From: Candidula unifasciata | Lineage: Eukaryota; Mollusca; Gastropoda; Stylommatophora; Geomitridae | Reading direction: 5' to 3' | Length of the DNA stretch: 64,000 bases | Assembly: GCA_905116865.2 (NCBI GenBank) | Contig: CAJHNH020000223.1 | Span: forward strand, 445,848-509,847 | In this document: positions 1 through 23,789 of the stretch, in pieces | Numbering within the stretch: position 1 is the first letter of the stretch | Layout: each line of letters starts with the position of its first letter | Program-made: the position numbers and the translations under genes | The notes under the pieces: model-generated | What the model was told of the DNA's origin: nothing | What the model saw: only the letters and a program-made list of their open reading frames with translations | Database searches by the model: none

Positions 1-889
1 ACATGACAGAACAGAATGGAGCAATAGACTACGAACTGACTGCACATGACAGAACGGGATGCAACAATATACTACGAACTGACTGCACAAGACAGAACGG
101 GATGGAGAAATAGACTACGAACTGACTGCACATGACAGAACGGAATGCAACAATATACTACGAACTGACTGCACAAGACAGAACGGGATGGAGAAATAGA
201 CTACGAACTGACTGCACATGACAGAACGGAATGCAACAATATACTACGAACTGACTGCACAAGACAGAACGGGATGGAGAAATAGACTACGAACTGACTG
301 CACATGACAGAACGGAATGCAACAATATACTACGAACTGACTGCACAAGACAGAACGGAATGCAACAGTATACTACGAACTGACTGCACATGACAGAACA
401 GAATGGAGCAATAGACTACGAACTGACTGCACAGGACAGAACAGAATGGAGAAATAGACTACGAACTGACTGCACATGACAGAACAGAATGAAGCAATAG
501 ACTACGAACTGACTGCACAGGACAGAACAGGATGGAGAAATAGACTAGGAACTGACTGCACATGACAGAACAGAATGGAGAAATAGACTACGAACTGACT
601 GCACAGGACAGAACAGGATGGAGAAATAGACTACGAACTGACTGCACATGACAGAACGGAATGGAGCAATAGACTACGAACTGACTGCACATGACAGAAC
701 AGAATGGAGCAATAGACTACCAACTGATTGCACAGGACAGAACGGAACACAACAATAGACTACAAACTGACTGCACAGGACAGAACGGAATGGAGCAATA
801 GACTACCAACTGACTGCACAGGACAGAACGGAATGGAACAATAGACTACGAACTGACTGCACAGGACAAAACGGAATGCAACAAATAAA
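1..889. repeat. 43-bp minisatellite array (runs off left edge)
   Basis: About 20 copies of a 43-base unit containing gactgcacatgacagaac and tagactacgaact. Copies differ mainly at cat/caa/cag after 'gca' and at gagcaa/gagaaa/caacaa. Some variants alternate in pairs (1-400), which suggests a higher-order 86-base period. The array decays at about 890. No reading frame is conserved. Confidence 0.95.
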
Positions 890-1490
<601 letters not shown>

Positions 1491-1559
1491 TTTTTAAAGT
1501 CGTCTAACGTTTTTTAAATTCTTTTTCTTTTTTCAATATCTGCTTCTACCGCTAGGCGT

Positions 1560-2340
1560 CACAGTTCCTCAGACACTCGGCAGCCGAGCCAGGGCGCGCT
1601 CGGTCACTTGATATGTCGTGATGTTATGCAGTCACAAGGTGTCAGTGACTCCTTTAATTAGTCTTCTTCTCTGTCTTCCCGTGCCTTTTGATGTTTCGAT
1701 TTTTAGATTGTAGGCTCTTGTTGCTGGCATCGTTGGTTTCATTCTGATTACATTTCCAAACCACTTCATTCTGATTACATTTCCAAACCACTTCATTCTG
1801 ATTACATTTCCAAACCACTTCATTCTGATTACATTTCCAAACCACTTCATTCTGATTACATTTCCAAACCACTTCATTCTGATTACATTTCCAAACCACT
1901 TCATTCTGATTACATTTCCAAACCACTTCATTCTGATTACATTTCCAAACCACTTCATTCTGATTACATTTCCAAACCACTTCATTCTGATTACATTTCC
2001 AAACCACTTCATTCTGATTACATTTCCAAACCACTTCATTCTGATTACATTTCCAAACCACTTCATTCTGATTACATTTCCAAACCACTTCATTCTGATT
2101 ACATTTCCAAACCACTTCATTCTGATTACATTTCCAAACCACTTCATTCTGATTACATTTCCAAACCACTTCATTCTGATTACATTTCCAAACCACTTCA
2201 TTCTGATTAACATTCTGATTACATTTCTAAACCACTTCATTCTGATTACATTTCCAAACCACTTCATTCTGATTACATTTCCAAACCACTTCATTCTTTG
2301 CTTACAATTTAAAAAAACAAAGCTTAAGAGCGAACAACGC
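1560..2340 (-). mobile_element. LINE 3'-end fragment expanded by a 27-bp repeat
   Basis: On the minus strand one open frame reads (MKWFGNVIR)n and then MKPTMPATRAYNLKIE, followed by GRQRRR and GVTDTL. The KWFGNVIRM, GRQRRR and GVT pattern resembles the C-terminal segment of non-LTR retrotransposon reverse transcriptases (consensus-like R-WFGHV-RM then GR-R-RW). The continuation to about 1560 resembles the LINE remnant at 40080-40275. The polymerase core is absent, so this is a dead 5'-truncated copy. The LINE clade is not determined. Confidence 0.65.
1738..2297 (-). repeat. 27-bp in-frame minisatellite inside a LINE fragment
   Basis: About 20 nearly identical copies of cattctgattacatttcc plus aaaccactt. 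The unit is nine codons long, so the minus frame stays open as MKWFGNVIR repeats. One copy near 2208-2228 is partly deleted and one has a T-to-C type change (MKWFRNVIR). The unit corresponds to one short peptide of the surrounding LINE frame. Confidence 0.95.
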
Positions 2341-2359
2341 GTGAACAAAACTAGAACTT

Positions 2360-2645
2360 CCAGGGCGGGTTGCAGGGCTCTATTTTGTAGAACAATTAAC
2401 TCCCTTCCTCAACAAGCATGCCGTAGGAAGCGGATAATTAGGGCCGTTTCCTTTAAAGTCGGAGTGCATCTGCCTGAAAGGAAAGGAACCAACAGTCTGC
2501 ATACAAATAAGCCATATTTGTGAAACGGATGTACACGCAAACGAGGGTCTCTGAGGCTCAGCTGGGAACGGAAAAGTAGAGGACCAAAAGAGTGAATAAG
2601 ACAGACGTAGTTCTGACTTTCAATAGCGAATTTACCGGGATGAGA
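2360..2645. mobile_element. Interspersed repeat family R4 copy
   Basis: Contains the family landmarks aacaagcatgccgta, ggagtgcatctgcctgaa, aaccaacagtctgcatac and aaaacggatgtacacg. The same landmarks in the same order occur at 5365, 6570, 14085, 17480, 36935 and 42240. The copy ends in a poly(A) run (about 2645-2663), as a retroposon would. The family is unnamed here. Confidence 0.75.
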
Positions 2646-2663
2646 GAAAAAAAAAAAAAAAAA

Positions 2664-3329
2664 TGAGCTGATGGCTCCACCCACATAAGGTGTTCCCCAA
2701 TTGCCCCAAAAGCCATCGCCTGAACCACAACGACAGAGTCTGTTATAGGATTGTCTTTGACATATTTTTGTTTTCCGTTTAAATGTAAGAAAGAAAGAAA
2801 GAAAGAAAGACCATGGAACTCAACCGGAAGTATTATGTCATCCACTAAGAGAAATGTACAGTTATGCAGGTCTGGGTTGCCCGTGTGGGCGTGCGACCAG
2901 GTACCAGAAAGCAACTCATGCCACAGCAGATATATAAACTGTTGTCGTGTGTGGATCTGGTTACTTTGCTCAACGGCTACCAGCGTTTTGAGTTACAATT
3001 GTTGTGCCTTGTTGCTGCTGGAGAATTTAATAATAATTACACGCTTTGTTTCCTTTGAAAGGTTAGTAAGTTTTTGTTTGTCGTATATGTGAACTTGACA
3101 TTATTTTATTTAGAACAAAAGCCTGTCCCCTCAGTGTATATTCTACCCAACAACAGTGCTCTTCCCTCTCTCTTCGATAATTTTGTTTCTTCTTCTTCTT
3201 CTTCTTATTTTTCTTCATCGAAAAGTTCTGGCTGTTCATCCAACTCTGGACTTACAGTCTTGTTCAAGAACCTGAGTGTTGCGTGTACATACGTTTTACA
3301 GAAAGGACTTATTTGTTTGCAGACTGTTA
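2664..3329. other. Spacer without a recognised gene
   Basis: Holds a short (GAAA)n at about 2788-2810 and TTC-rich runs at about 3188-3210. Open frames of 60-118 codons here show no recognisable domain and no supporting splice pattern. Confidence 0.4.
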
Positions 3330-3600
3330 GTTTCTTGCCACTCAGGCAGATGCACTCCAAGTTTGATGTCAACTACGGACGATTTGGCAGCAGACTGCTT
3401 TGTTGCAATTTCGACAATGGTATCGGCCACCGTTTAGAGAACAATGGCAAACCACTCAACGTAACATTGCCTAGTGAAAGCAAACCACTCAACGTAACAT
3501 TGCCTAGTGAAAGCAAACCACTCAACGTAACATTGCCTAGTGAAAGCAAACCACTCAACGTAACATTGCCTAGTGAAAGCAAACAAGTAAGAAGGTAGAG
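3330..3600 (+). mobile_element. SINE family R5 fragment with internal 33-bp expansion
   Basis: The body matches other R5 copies: gatttggcagcagactgct, then aacaatggcaaaccactcaa, then cctagtgaaa. The equivalent segment in the copy at 21588 reads agcaatggcaaactagtgaa with tttgcctag. The 3' portion is duplicated four times (3448-3579). Confidence 0.6.
3448..3579 (+). repeat. 33-bp x4 perfect tandem repeat
   Basis: Four identical 33-base copies starting caaaccactcaacgtaac. The period is eleven codons, so a plus frame reads SKPLNVTLPSE repeatedly, but the surrounding sequence is a SINE and not a gene. Confidence 0.97.
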
Positions 3601-3984
3601 ATTGGGTCTACAATTTCCTGTAAGAATCATGCAACCATCTTCATAATTTCTGCATTTGTAATTGCCATATAATTTTAATTTTTCTTTGTACAAGCACCAG
3701 TTAACGAATGTTTGTTGTTTCCTGTTTCAATGGCTTGTTCTATATATGTTCAATAAAATCAGTCATGAAATTATTGGACAAGTGGAACAATTGGGATGAA
3801 GGAGGGTGTGAAGGGGTAGGGAAAAAGAGAGGAAAAGGACGGGGTGTCTCGAAGTAAAGAAGGTTTCATATATAATTTCATTTTTGTAAGGAAACTTGAG
3901 TACATAGCTATCAGTATTCTATTTTAAGATAAGAATAAATGTAAAAACCAGTTATGCAATCAGTTCTACCCTCCATTCGAGGTT

Positions 3985-4115
3985 ATCCTGTGCAAAGGTT
4001 ATAAATGACTCCTTGAGAGTGAAAGTACATGCGGCGGGAGAGCTGGCGAGAGACCGAGTTTCTTTCAGGCAGACCACGATGAGAGCGACGTTATGCGAAG
4101 GACCTGCTACATGCT
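3985..4115 (+). mobile_element. LINE C-terminal fragment
   Basis: The plus frame reads NDSLRVKVHAAGELARDRVS, then FRQTTMRATLCEGPATC and a stop, followed by TGATGAGA. The pattern (short helix, 'A.DR..FR', cysteine near the stop, TGA-rich tail) matches the copies at 22985 and 62095. This is a 5'-truncated remnant of a non-LTR element ORF. Confidence 0.6.
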
Positions 4116-4116
4116 G

Positions 4117-4570
4117 ATGAGATAAAATTGAAACTCATATTCTAGTATTCGACTGTGACAATTAGTCTTCTACTCTGACACATAGCATTAAAAGGTCAAA
4201 AATGAAACTCATATTCTAGTATTCGACAGTGACAATTAGTCTTCTACTCTGACACATAGCATTAAAAGGTCAAAAATGAAACTCATATTCTAGTATTCGA
4301 CAGTGACAATTAGTCTTCTACTCTGACATATAGAATTAAAAGGTCAAAAATGAAACTCATATTCTAGTATTCGACAGTGACGGTTAGTCTTCTACTCTGA
4401 CATATAGAGTTAAAAGGTCAAAATAAAACTCATATTCTAGTTTTTAACCATGGCGATTACTCTTCTATACTGAGGCATAGAAGTAAAGAAATCAAACTGG
4501 AAATCATATTCTAGTATTCGATCATGATGATTACTCTTCCATTTGGAAACAGAAGTAAGGAAGCGAAAAT
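4117..4570. repeat. 74-bp tandem array, proximal block
   Basis: Unit landmarks are aactcatattctagtattc, gtgacaattagtcttctact and attaaaaggtcaaaa. Copies begin near 4127, 4201, 4275 and 4349 at an exact 74-base period, then become progressively more diverged to about 4570. Confidence 0.95.
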
Positions 4571-4589
4571 GGAACTCCCTGCCAGTCTT

Positions 4590-4770
4590 GAGTCACATTC
4601 AACCCTACTAGGGCCGCACAGCGAGACATAAACACCTGGTGACCCAAAATGTCAGCACTGACGAGAATACTCAGGGCACAAGTCCCAGAAACCCCGTTCA
4701 ACATTTAGGTTATATTAGGACCCTCGACGACAGCCGGGGTGAATTTTAAAATAATAATAAAAAAGAAAAT
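4590..4770 (+). mobile_element. Repeat family R3, diverged copy
   Basis: Shares the R3 order: ctactagg, aaacacctggtgacccaaa, cagaaaccccgttca, ggttatatta and cagccggggtga. It interrupts the 74-bp array. Confidence 0.6.
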
Positions 4771-4844
4771 GTATCCCATGCTGGGGCTGAAAATAGTATT
4801 TTAGTCTTCAGCCATGTCGATTAATCAGTCTACTATTCTGGGAT

Positions 4845-5165
4845 GCAGCGGAGCTGAGTGGTCTCGGGGTATGGTGTCCGCCTCGAGTGTTGGAGGTCCC
4901 GGGTTCAAGCTCCGCAAAGGCTGGGACTTTTTCACCTGGACTTCTAGTGATTTTCCTTGGTCTCTGGGTAGTCAGATCGGACATCCGTCTTGCGCACGTT
5001 AAAAATCTTCCCAAAGTATTTCATGATCCTCGCCGGTGCAATGGAGTTCGTGCACTGAGCTAAGAATCTTCAGACTCAGGCTTGGGTTAGAAGTAGAAGG
5101 GAGTACTTATGGTTTACACCCGTGTGCCATGATGTTGATCCGTCGAATGAACATAAACAAACAGA
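4845..5165 (+). mobile_element. tRNA-derived SINE, family R2
   Basis: The head reads gctgagtggtctcggggtat, and 45 bases later has the B-box-like gggttcaagctcc. The body has ctggacttctagtgattttc, tctctgggtagtcagatcgg, cttgcgcacgtta and atttcatgatcct. The same modules occur at 11725, 26405 and (minus) 40890. It sits inside the diverged 74-bp array. Confidence 0.8.
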
Positions 5166-5364
5166 TGTAAGGAGGCCAGAATAAAGCCAGTTTTGTTGCT
5201 TCCGCAATGGCCACCACTCCTCCGCTCTTAGATATAAAAGTAAGGCGACCGATATAACACTGATATCATTGTGTCAAACCACGGCAATTACTTTTCCGTT
5301 TGAGAGAGGAACAAATAACAGAAAGAAACTTAACAACTCATCTTTACCATCTGTTGTGAGAGTT
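5166..5364. repeat. Diverged remnant of the 74-bp array
   Basis: The stretch from about 5220 (gatataaaagtaaggcgacc, cacggcaattacttttccgt) keeps the spacing of 'a-tctt-cat-gcgatta-tcttc' motifs of the array at 4117-4570. Confidence 0.45.
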
Positions 5365-5630
5365 CCGGGTCCCCGATGTGGTGAAAACAAGAATAGACCA
5401 ACTGCCACTCCAATAAGCATGTCGTAACAGCCGACTAATTGGGAGCTTCATGCTTTGTTCGAAATCGGAGTGCATCTGCCCGAGCGGCAAGCAACAATTA
5501 GGCGGACACAAATAATCCATTAAAAAGCATTTACACGCACAACTCAGACGCTGACACAAAGCCAGAATCCAAACTGACGAACAACCAGGGCTTTCCACAG
5601 GACTTTACAGATGGTGAGCAAAGAAGAAGA
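5365..5630. mobile_element. Repeat family R4, near full-length copy
   Basis: Begins with aaacaagaatagaccaactg and continues ataagcatgtcgtaacagc, ggagtgcatctgcccgagcg, tacacgcacaactcag and gacgaacaaccagggctttc. It ends in gcaaagaagaagaaag. Confidence 0.75.
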
Positions 5631-5800
5631 AAGTATTCTGGTCTCAAAATCATACGGATTATTCTTCCACTTTGAGATAAAGAAGTAATACGATCAAAAT
5701 AAAACCACATTTCAGTCTACAATCACGACGATTAATCTTCTGTCCTGAGATGCATAAGCAAAGAGACCAAAATTAAACTACTATTATATTCTGATGACAT
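5631..5800. repeat. Distal diverged block of the 74-bp array
   Basis: gtattctggtctcaaaatca, then ttattcttccactttgagat, then cagtctacaatcacgacgat and tctgtcctgagatgcataag repeat the array landmarks at about the same period. Confidence 0.5.
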
Positions 5801-6202
5801 AATAATTCCCCACGAACTTTCTTGACTCATTATTCCTTATTTCACAAAGAAAAATACCCTGGGCAGAAAGAGTTCAAGATAATAGGCTGAAAAAAAAAAA
5901 AAAAAAATCCCGTACAGAATGTTCCATTTTAAAGCGTACTTGAAATTCCCGTCAAACAGATTACAAAAATACACAAGTTTCCCCCCTCACTCAGGGGTCT
6001 GCTAATTTATTTTCCCCATGCTCCGACTGTAGAATTCTAGCCTGACATGTACGAACAGTGACATTAGAGATGTTGCAGGTAAAAGCGTCACTGGCTACCT
6101 CAGTCCAGATGAGTTAAACTGATGAGCTGGTGCGCTCGTAAATGTCGAAGTTGGGATATCTGCCACGTTGCTCGGTATCACGTAAAAATGCAACAAGTAG
6201 TA
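5801..6202. other. Spacer
   Basis: Poly(A) at about 5890-5906. No gene, tRNA head or tandem repeat seen. Confidence 0.4.
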
Positions 6203-6482
6203 GGGAGCCGCCTTTGTGTAGCGACTAGACGCCCGGATGCGGATCCCAAGTTCGTGGGTTCAAATCCGACACAAAGAGAGACTTTTCCCCCTTAAAAAAT
6301 GAGCTTGGCTTCCTGGTTGACCTAGCCTTAAATAGGTACGAGGTAAAGTCCTGGAAAGTAAAAGCGGGCGGCGTGATGTTGATAACATCACCTGCCAAGT
6401 GCCTATTGGTCTGTAAAATATAGATCTAGAATAGTTCGCCCGATACGCCTGAAAGCGTTGAAAAGGAACCTTTACTTTTACA
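6203..6482 (+). mobile_element. tRNA-derived SINE, family R1, near full length
   Basis: The head has gagccgcctttgtgtagcga (A-box-like tgtagcgactagacg) and the B-box-like gggttcaaatccga. The body has ctggttgacctagccttaa, aaagtcctggaaagtaaaag, ggcggcgtgatgttgat and attggtctgtaaaatataga. The tail is cgatacgcctgaaagcg then aaaaggaacctttactt. This is the most abundant SINE in the window. Confidence 0.85.
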
Positions 6483-6559
6483 TAATAAAAAAATGGGCGT
6501 TGGAGATTATTCAGTGCGAAACCTTTCTAAACTCTTTGCAACGCAAAGTATGTTTCGGC

Positions 6560-6805
6560 CCATGCATATGTTCTTATATCTACAAGCATGTCGTAAGAGT
6601 TGACTAATTAGTGGCTTTATTCGAAGTCGGAATGTATCCGCCTGAGAGTTAAGGAACCAACAGTCTGCATACCAAAACCTAGATATGCAGAACGGATTGG
6701 TACGCAACACTGAGTTCTAGAACAAAACTAAACTTCAGACGTGGACGAACAACCAGAACTTTTAGCTAGAGTTTACAGGCGATGAATGCAAAGAAGAAAA
6801 GATAC
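6560..6805. mobile_element. Repeat family R4 copy
   Basis: acaagcatgtcgtaagagtt, ggaatgtatccgcctgagag, accaacagtctgcatacc, cagacgtggacgaacaacca and gatgaatgcaaagaagaaaa follow family order. It lies 100 bases upstream of the putative 5' UTR exon of the calcyphosin-like gene. Confidence 0.75.
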
Positions 6806-6910
6806 TATGAACTGTAGTTTTTTTTGTTTTCATTTGTAAAACTTGAAAATTGTATTACCTGCACATGCATTCACTCTTATAATAATGTTTTTCTGTTTTT
6901 TTTTTTTAAG

Positions 6911-7142
6911 GATAATAGAGCAATCAAGAAGAAAAACAGCCTGAACAGCAATATACAGTGGAATGCTCTTTTGTTTTGAAACCATTTGAACGGAAAATCT
7001 TTGAAATCAAATACTCAACGAAACCACATCCTGTTGCTAGTCAAAGTGCTTTAAAAAATTATCAATCCTGAAACGAGATACATCTGCTAAAGATTAGCTT
7101 CTCTTATTATATTTAATTCCGCCTGTCTACCATTGAAAAACC
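6911..7142 (+). other. Probable 5' UTR part of the calcyphosin-like first coding exon
   Basis: A poly(T) tract followed by aag at 6908-6910 looks like a 3' splice site, which would make 6911-7142 untranslated leader contiguous with the start codon. An alternative is that transcription starts nearby. An in-frame TGA at 7134-7136 closes the coding frame upstream. Confidence 0.4.
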
Positions 7143-19998
<12,856 letters not shown>

Positions 19999-20090
19999 CC
20001 TCCAGACGTTACTAGTGACGCCATTAATTTCTCAACACCTGATCAATTCCTGAAATGTTCATTGAAAAGATTAAAAAATGTTGTCAAAGA

Positions 20091-20096
20091 AATAAA
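20091..20096 (+). terminator. Polyadenylation signal AATAAA of the calcyphosin-like gene
   Basis: AATAAA lies 93 bases after the stop codon, followed by a T/G-rich stretch (tttgttggtatg). The 3' UTR would be about 110-120 bases. Confidence 0.7.
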
Positions 20097-20129
20097 TTTG
20101 TTGGTATGAACGAGCGTTCATAGAAGTTA

Positions 20130-20544
20130 AAGTAAAACAAGTATAAAAAAAAAGAATACCCAGCAAAAGGGTTATTGTAAATTCTATAGACTGACCCCAC
20201 ACAAGGTTTGAATTCGGTTTGACTTGGCTCTTACATTTTTAGAATGGTTAGTATGCTATGTCGTGAAGCCGTTGTGTTGCTTTAAAGTTAGTGACAGCAT
20301 TTCACAGTTTCACGATACCAGGGTATGATTTCCTAGGCAGACGGCATATCAAAAACAAAAGCGAAGTTAATAAAAGCTTATAAAACAGATCGTCTTTTGA
20401 TACGAGAATGATACCGTGGAAGAGACTGGGACAGCACCTTATAGTATTTTGAAAGACAATAGTAGGTGCACTGCAGTCAACCTTCAATATGGAGATGGCC
20501 ACTAATTTTTACTATCTATTTCTTTTTTTTTACTGTAGCGAGTG
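20130..20544. other. Spacer
   Basis: No gene or repeat family recognised. Confidence 0.4.
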
Positions 20545-21000
20545 CAGATCACTCATCATCATCATCATTATCATCATGTGACGTACCGGTGAGCATAGGC
20601 TGTCCTGTTTCACCATCTCACACGATCACCAGAATCCCGGATCAGTTCAATGCTTTTGTCTCGCCCAATTCATTTGGTCAGGTCACCCAGGTATTTGTCT
20701 CTTTGCCTTCCTCTTGCTCTCTTTCCATCAATCTTGCCAGTTGTTACCGAATTCGCGAGTCTATTCCTTCTTATTACATGTCCTAAAACATTGACTTTCT
20801 ATGTCCAATTGTAATACTAACTTTACGACTTTCACCTGTATCCACGAGGACTGCTTGGTTTGTCTATCCTTCTATGATATTCTTTGCATTCTTCTCAGAA
20901 ACCTTATCTCTTGCTGCGAGTACATGTTTTTCAGATATTTTACTTATTGTCCATTTTTTGTACATGAATGTAACAATACAGGTTCTGTAAATTATTTGTA
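20545..21000 (-). mobile_element. LINE 3'-end fragment, reverse, with (TGA)n tail
   Basis: The plus strand shows catcatcatcattatcatca (20553-20575), then a body that reads in several minus frames as reverse-transcriptase C-terminal phrases: KKWTISK, EECKEYHRRIDKPS and KRKAKRQIPG. It is broken by stops and frameshifts. The (TGA)n on the minus strand is the 3' tail. Confidence 0.55.
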
Positions 21001-21004
21001 GTAG

Positions 21005-21200
21005 TACATTTTACCCCACTATGACATCACACAGAGCGATAAACACCCGATGACACAAAGTTCCACCTTGTGTATGAAGATCACCCGCGGAGAGGTCCGG
21101 AAACCGCTTTCAGCCTTCAGGCAATATTGCGGCCCCTGGCAAGAGCCCGGATTGGGGCTTCAAAATAACGATAAACTACATTCCACAAGGGGATGACGAT
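21005..21200 (+). mobile_element. Repeat family R3 copy
   Basis: accccactatgacatcacac, gcgataaacacccgatgaca, cgcggagaggtccggaaacc, aatattgcggcccctggcaa and ccacaaggggatgacga. Confidence 0.85.
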
Positions 21201-21587
21201 TTTATGGGTTCTGAATAACACTGTAACACTCTTGTTCTCACTGCAGGTGACATCTTCGTGTTAGTTAGAATCTGTTGCATCTTACCAAAGGCCACTGTTG
21301 CCATACCGATCCTTGTTCTGATTTATGCATGGCATCTTGCATCATATGTTATGATTATTCCTTAATATTTGTGTCTATTACCTTGCTTAAGAATTTTAGC
21401 ATTTGTATGCATTTCACACTGTTATATTTGTTTCTTCTTGATCACAACCACAATTTCCTTTTACTTACAATTTAATTCCAAGCCTAGTGTCTCAGTGTGA
21501 ACTTTTACTGCATACATTAAACGCCGTAGATCATTAAATAGTTGATTATTTTCCGTGCTGTTTCATTACCCTTTAGGTAGCAACTGT
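21201..21587. other. Spacer
   Basis: No gene. Pyrimidine-rich phrases suggest more reverse-strand LINE sequence, but I cannot support it. Confidence 0.3.
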
Positions 21588-21780
21588 CGGCCCCTGTGGC
21601 TTAAGCGTTGCGAACCTGCGTCGTAACTCCGGGGTACTGAGTTTGATTCCAGCAACGGGCGATTTGGCATCAAACCGCCTTGCTTTGTTTTAGAGAGTGG
21701 TAATGAGAGCTGACCGCCGAGGAAGCAATGGCAAACTAGTGAACGTAAATTTGCCTAGTAAAATCACACCCCCAAAAAAA
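21588..21780 (+). mobile_element. tRNA-headed SINE, family R5
   Basis: The head cccctgtggcttaagcgttg has an A-box-like ggcttaagcg, and the B-box-like gagtttgattccagc follows. The body has agcaatggcaaactagtgaa and ttgcctagtaaaatcacac. It ends in an A-rich run (21770-21785). Confidence 0.75.
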
Positions 21781-22440
21781 AAAAATATGCTGGGAATGGT
21801 TGTGCAAAGACCTGTAAAAAGACACACAACTAACTTTTTAAAAAGGCAATAAAAAAATAATGATTCATGAAGTGTCTGCATTGGTTGAAATTGGCGGAAG
21901 AAGAAGGACTGAATATGTGAAATGGATGACGTTATTTGCAACATAATGATATTCCATTTAAAGTGTAAAAATATATTTGTAATATAACGATGATACATGT
22001 ATAGTTATTCTACTGTACACACATTATTATATCTGTCATTTGATAATTATATTTGTTAAAGTAATGACTATAAATGTAAAAAAATGACATTAAAAATAAT
22101 TATATTTGTAAAGAAAGGATTTTCTTTGTATATTAATAATTATGTATGTTAAGGAATTATCACATTTGTAAAATAATGATTATACATCTAAAGAAATTAC
22201 ACATGTAAATGAATTCTTGTAATTGTAATAGGTGATTTTACACACACACACACACGCACACACACACTCTCTCACATACACACATATATACGGGTGTATA
22301 TATAGAATGAAATAAATGAGATTGTACACACACATATACGTGTGTGTTTATATATGTGTGTTTATGTGTGTATGTTTTTATTTGTCATAGGGAATTAATT
22401 ATATATGTAAAGGAATGATTACACATGAAAAGGTAATTTA
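21781..22440. repeat. AT-rich region with degenerate short repeats and CA/TA microsatellite
   Basis: Loose repetition of 'attatatttgtaaagtaatgattatacatgtaaag' phrases from about 21940 to 22440. Imperfect (CA)n lies at 22238-22285 and (TATG/TGTG) at 22325-22380. Confidence 0.6.
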
Positions 22441-22984
22441 GACATACTAATTTAGACCGACTGAACAGGACCTAATTCTACTGAAGGTTTTTTCGACGGT
22501 GATTATACAAACTGTAACCGAGCTGGAGAAAGAATCGAATTACTGATTGTTTATTTTGTTCTCTCTTTCACAACAAAAACCCAACCGACTCTTTGTTTAC
22601 TAGTCTATTAGACACATTCTGAGGAGTGAATGTAGATACAGGTTAGTGCATGTCAAAAGTGGGGTGACCACCTTTAAACTGCTGTCATTATAAAGTCATT
22701 GTTTGTCTGCAATGTGGTGTCACCTACTTAACACTCTTGGCATCTTTAGCAACAGTATTTGTAGGTTACAAGATAATGATATGGTTAATGTAATTTATAT
22801 CACACTATTAAGTGTTTTACTTGAAGCCGCCTCGTAGTTACTCATTCATACTTGACGATAAGTCAAATCAAAGAGATCCAAACTTTCACTGGACAAGTAA
22901 AAAAAAAAAATTGGAAGAATAAACGTGACAATTTGTAACACAAACTGCCTTGTAAAAAACAACTTCAAGATGCACGAAGAAGGA
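22441..22984. other. Spacer
   Basis: No gene or repeat family recognised. Short poly(A) at 22900. Confidence 0.4.
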
Positions 22985-23118
22985 CAGAGGAGGATTCAAA
23001 TGACAACCTGAATAGGAAAGTGCACGAGGAGGGAGATGCTGCGAGAGAGCGAGTCTCTTTCAAACAGGCTGTGATCAGAGCAACGTTCTGCAAAGGACCT
23101 GCTACATGATGATGATAT
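22985..23118 (+). mobile_element. LINE C-terminal fragment with TGATGATGA tail
   Basis: The plus frame reads KVHEEGDAARERVSFKQAVI, then RATFCKGPAT and a TGATGATGA stop/tail. Same family as 3985-4115 and 62095-62262. Confidence 0.6.
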
Positions 23119-23502
23119 ACAAAATATGAGAGAACAGATGAAGATCTAAAAATAATAATTATTATTATGACACGATAAGCAAAAGGGTTTTAGTGACAAT
23201 TGAGAATGGTAAATAACATTTTATTAAAGTGGGCAGCTTATAATATTAAATTCCAAAGCCTGGTAAATAATTGTAGGCACCAAATCATTTTCACAAATTT
23301 CAGGAATTTGTCTGCAGAGGAATAAAAAACAAAAAAGAAAAGGCATGTTCACTTTCTGATTCATATGTCGTGGTAAAGAATTTGTAAGGATTTCCCGCTT
23401 CTTACTTGAAATGGTTGCCAGGATACACTCTTCATTGATAATTATACCCAAATATGCGCTATTGTAAATCAATACAGTATTTACTGAGTTATCAGAAGCC
23501 GC

Positions 23503-23765
23503 GGAGCCGACCTTGTGTAGACGCAGATCCGAAGGTCGTGGGTTCAAGTCCTGACGGAGCCGACGTTGTGTAGACGCAGATCCGAAGGTCGTGGGTTCAA
23601 GTCCTGACGGAGCCGACGTTGTGTAGACGCAGATCCGAAGGTCGTGGGTTCAAGTCCTGACGGAGCTGAATTTGTTTTCAAAAGTGATCTGTCTCTTAGG
23701 TCGACCCAGTCTTAAATGGGTACCAGATAACGTCATGGAAAGTCAAGATGGTGGGTATTATGTTG
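23503..23765 (+). mobile_element. SINE family R1 with triplicated tRNA-like head
   Basis: The 53-base head ggagccgaccttgtgtagac... ggttcaagtcctgac occurs three times (23503-23555, 23556-23608, 23609-23661). The third continues into an ordinary R1 body: ttaggtcgacccagtcttaa, atgggtaccagataacgtc and ggaaagtcaagatgg. Each unit carries the B-box-like gggttcaagtcct. Poly(C) follows at about 23783. Confidence 0.9.
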
Positions 23766-23789
23766 ACAAGCCCCATCTTCCACCCCCCC

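Noticed and set aside
23503..23661. Cluster of three tRNA genes
   Set aside because: B-box-like sequence is present, but the 53-base unit is too short for a tRNA cloverleaf and continues into a SINE body.
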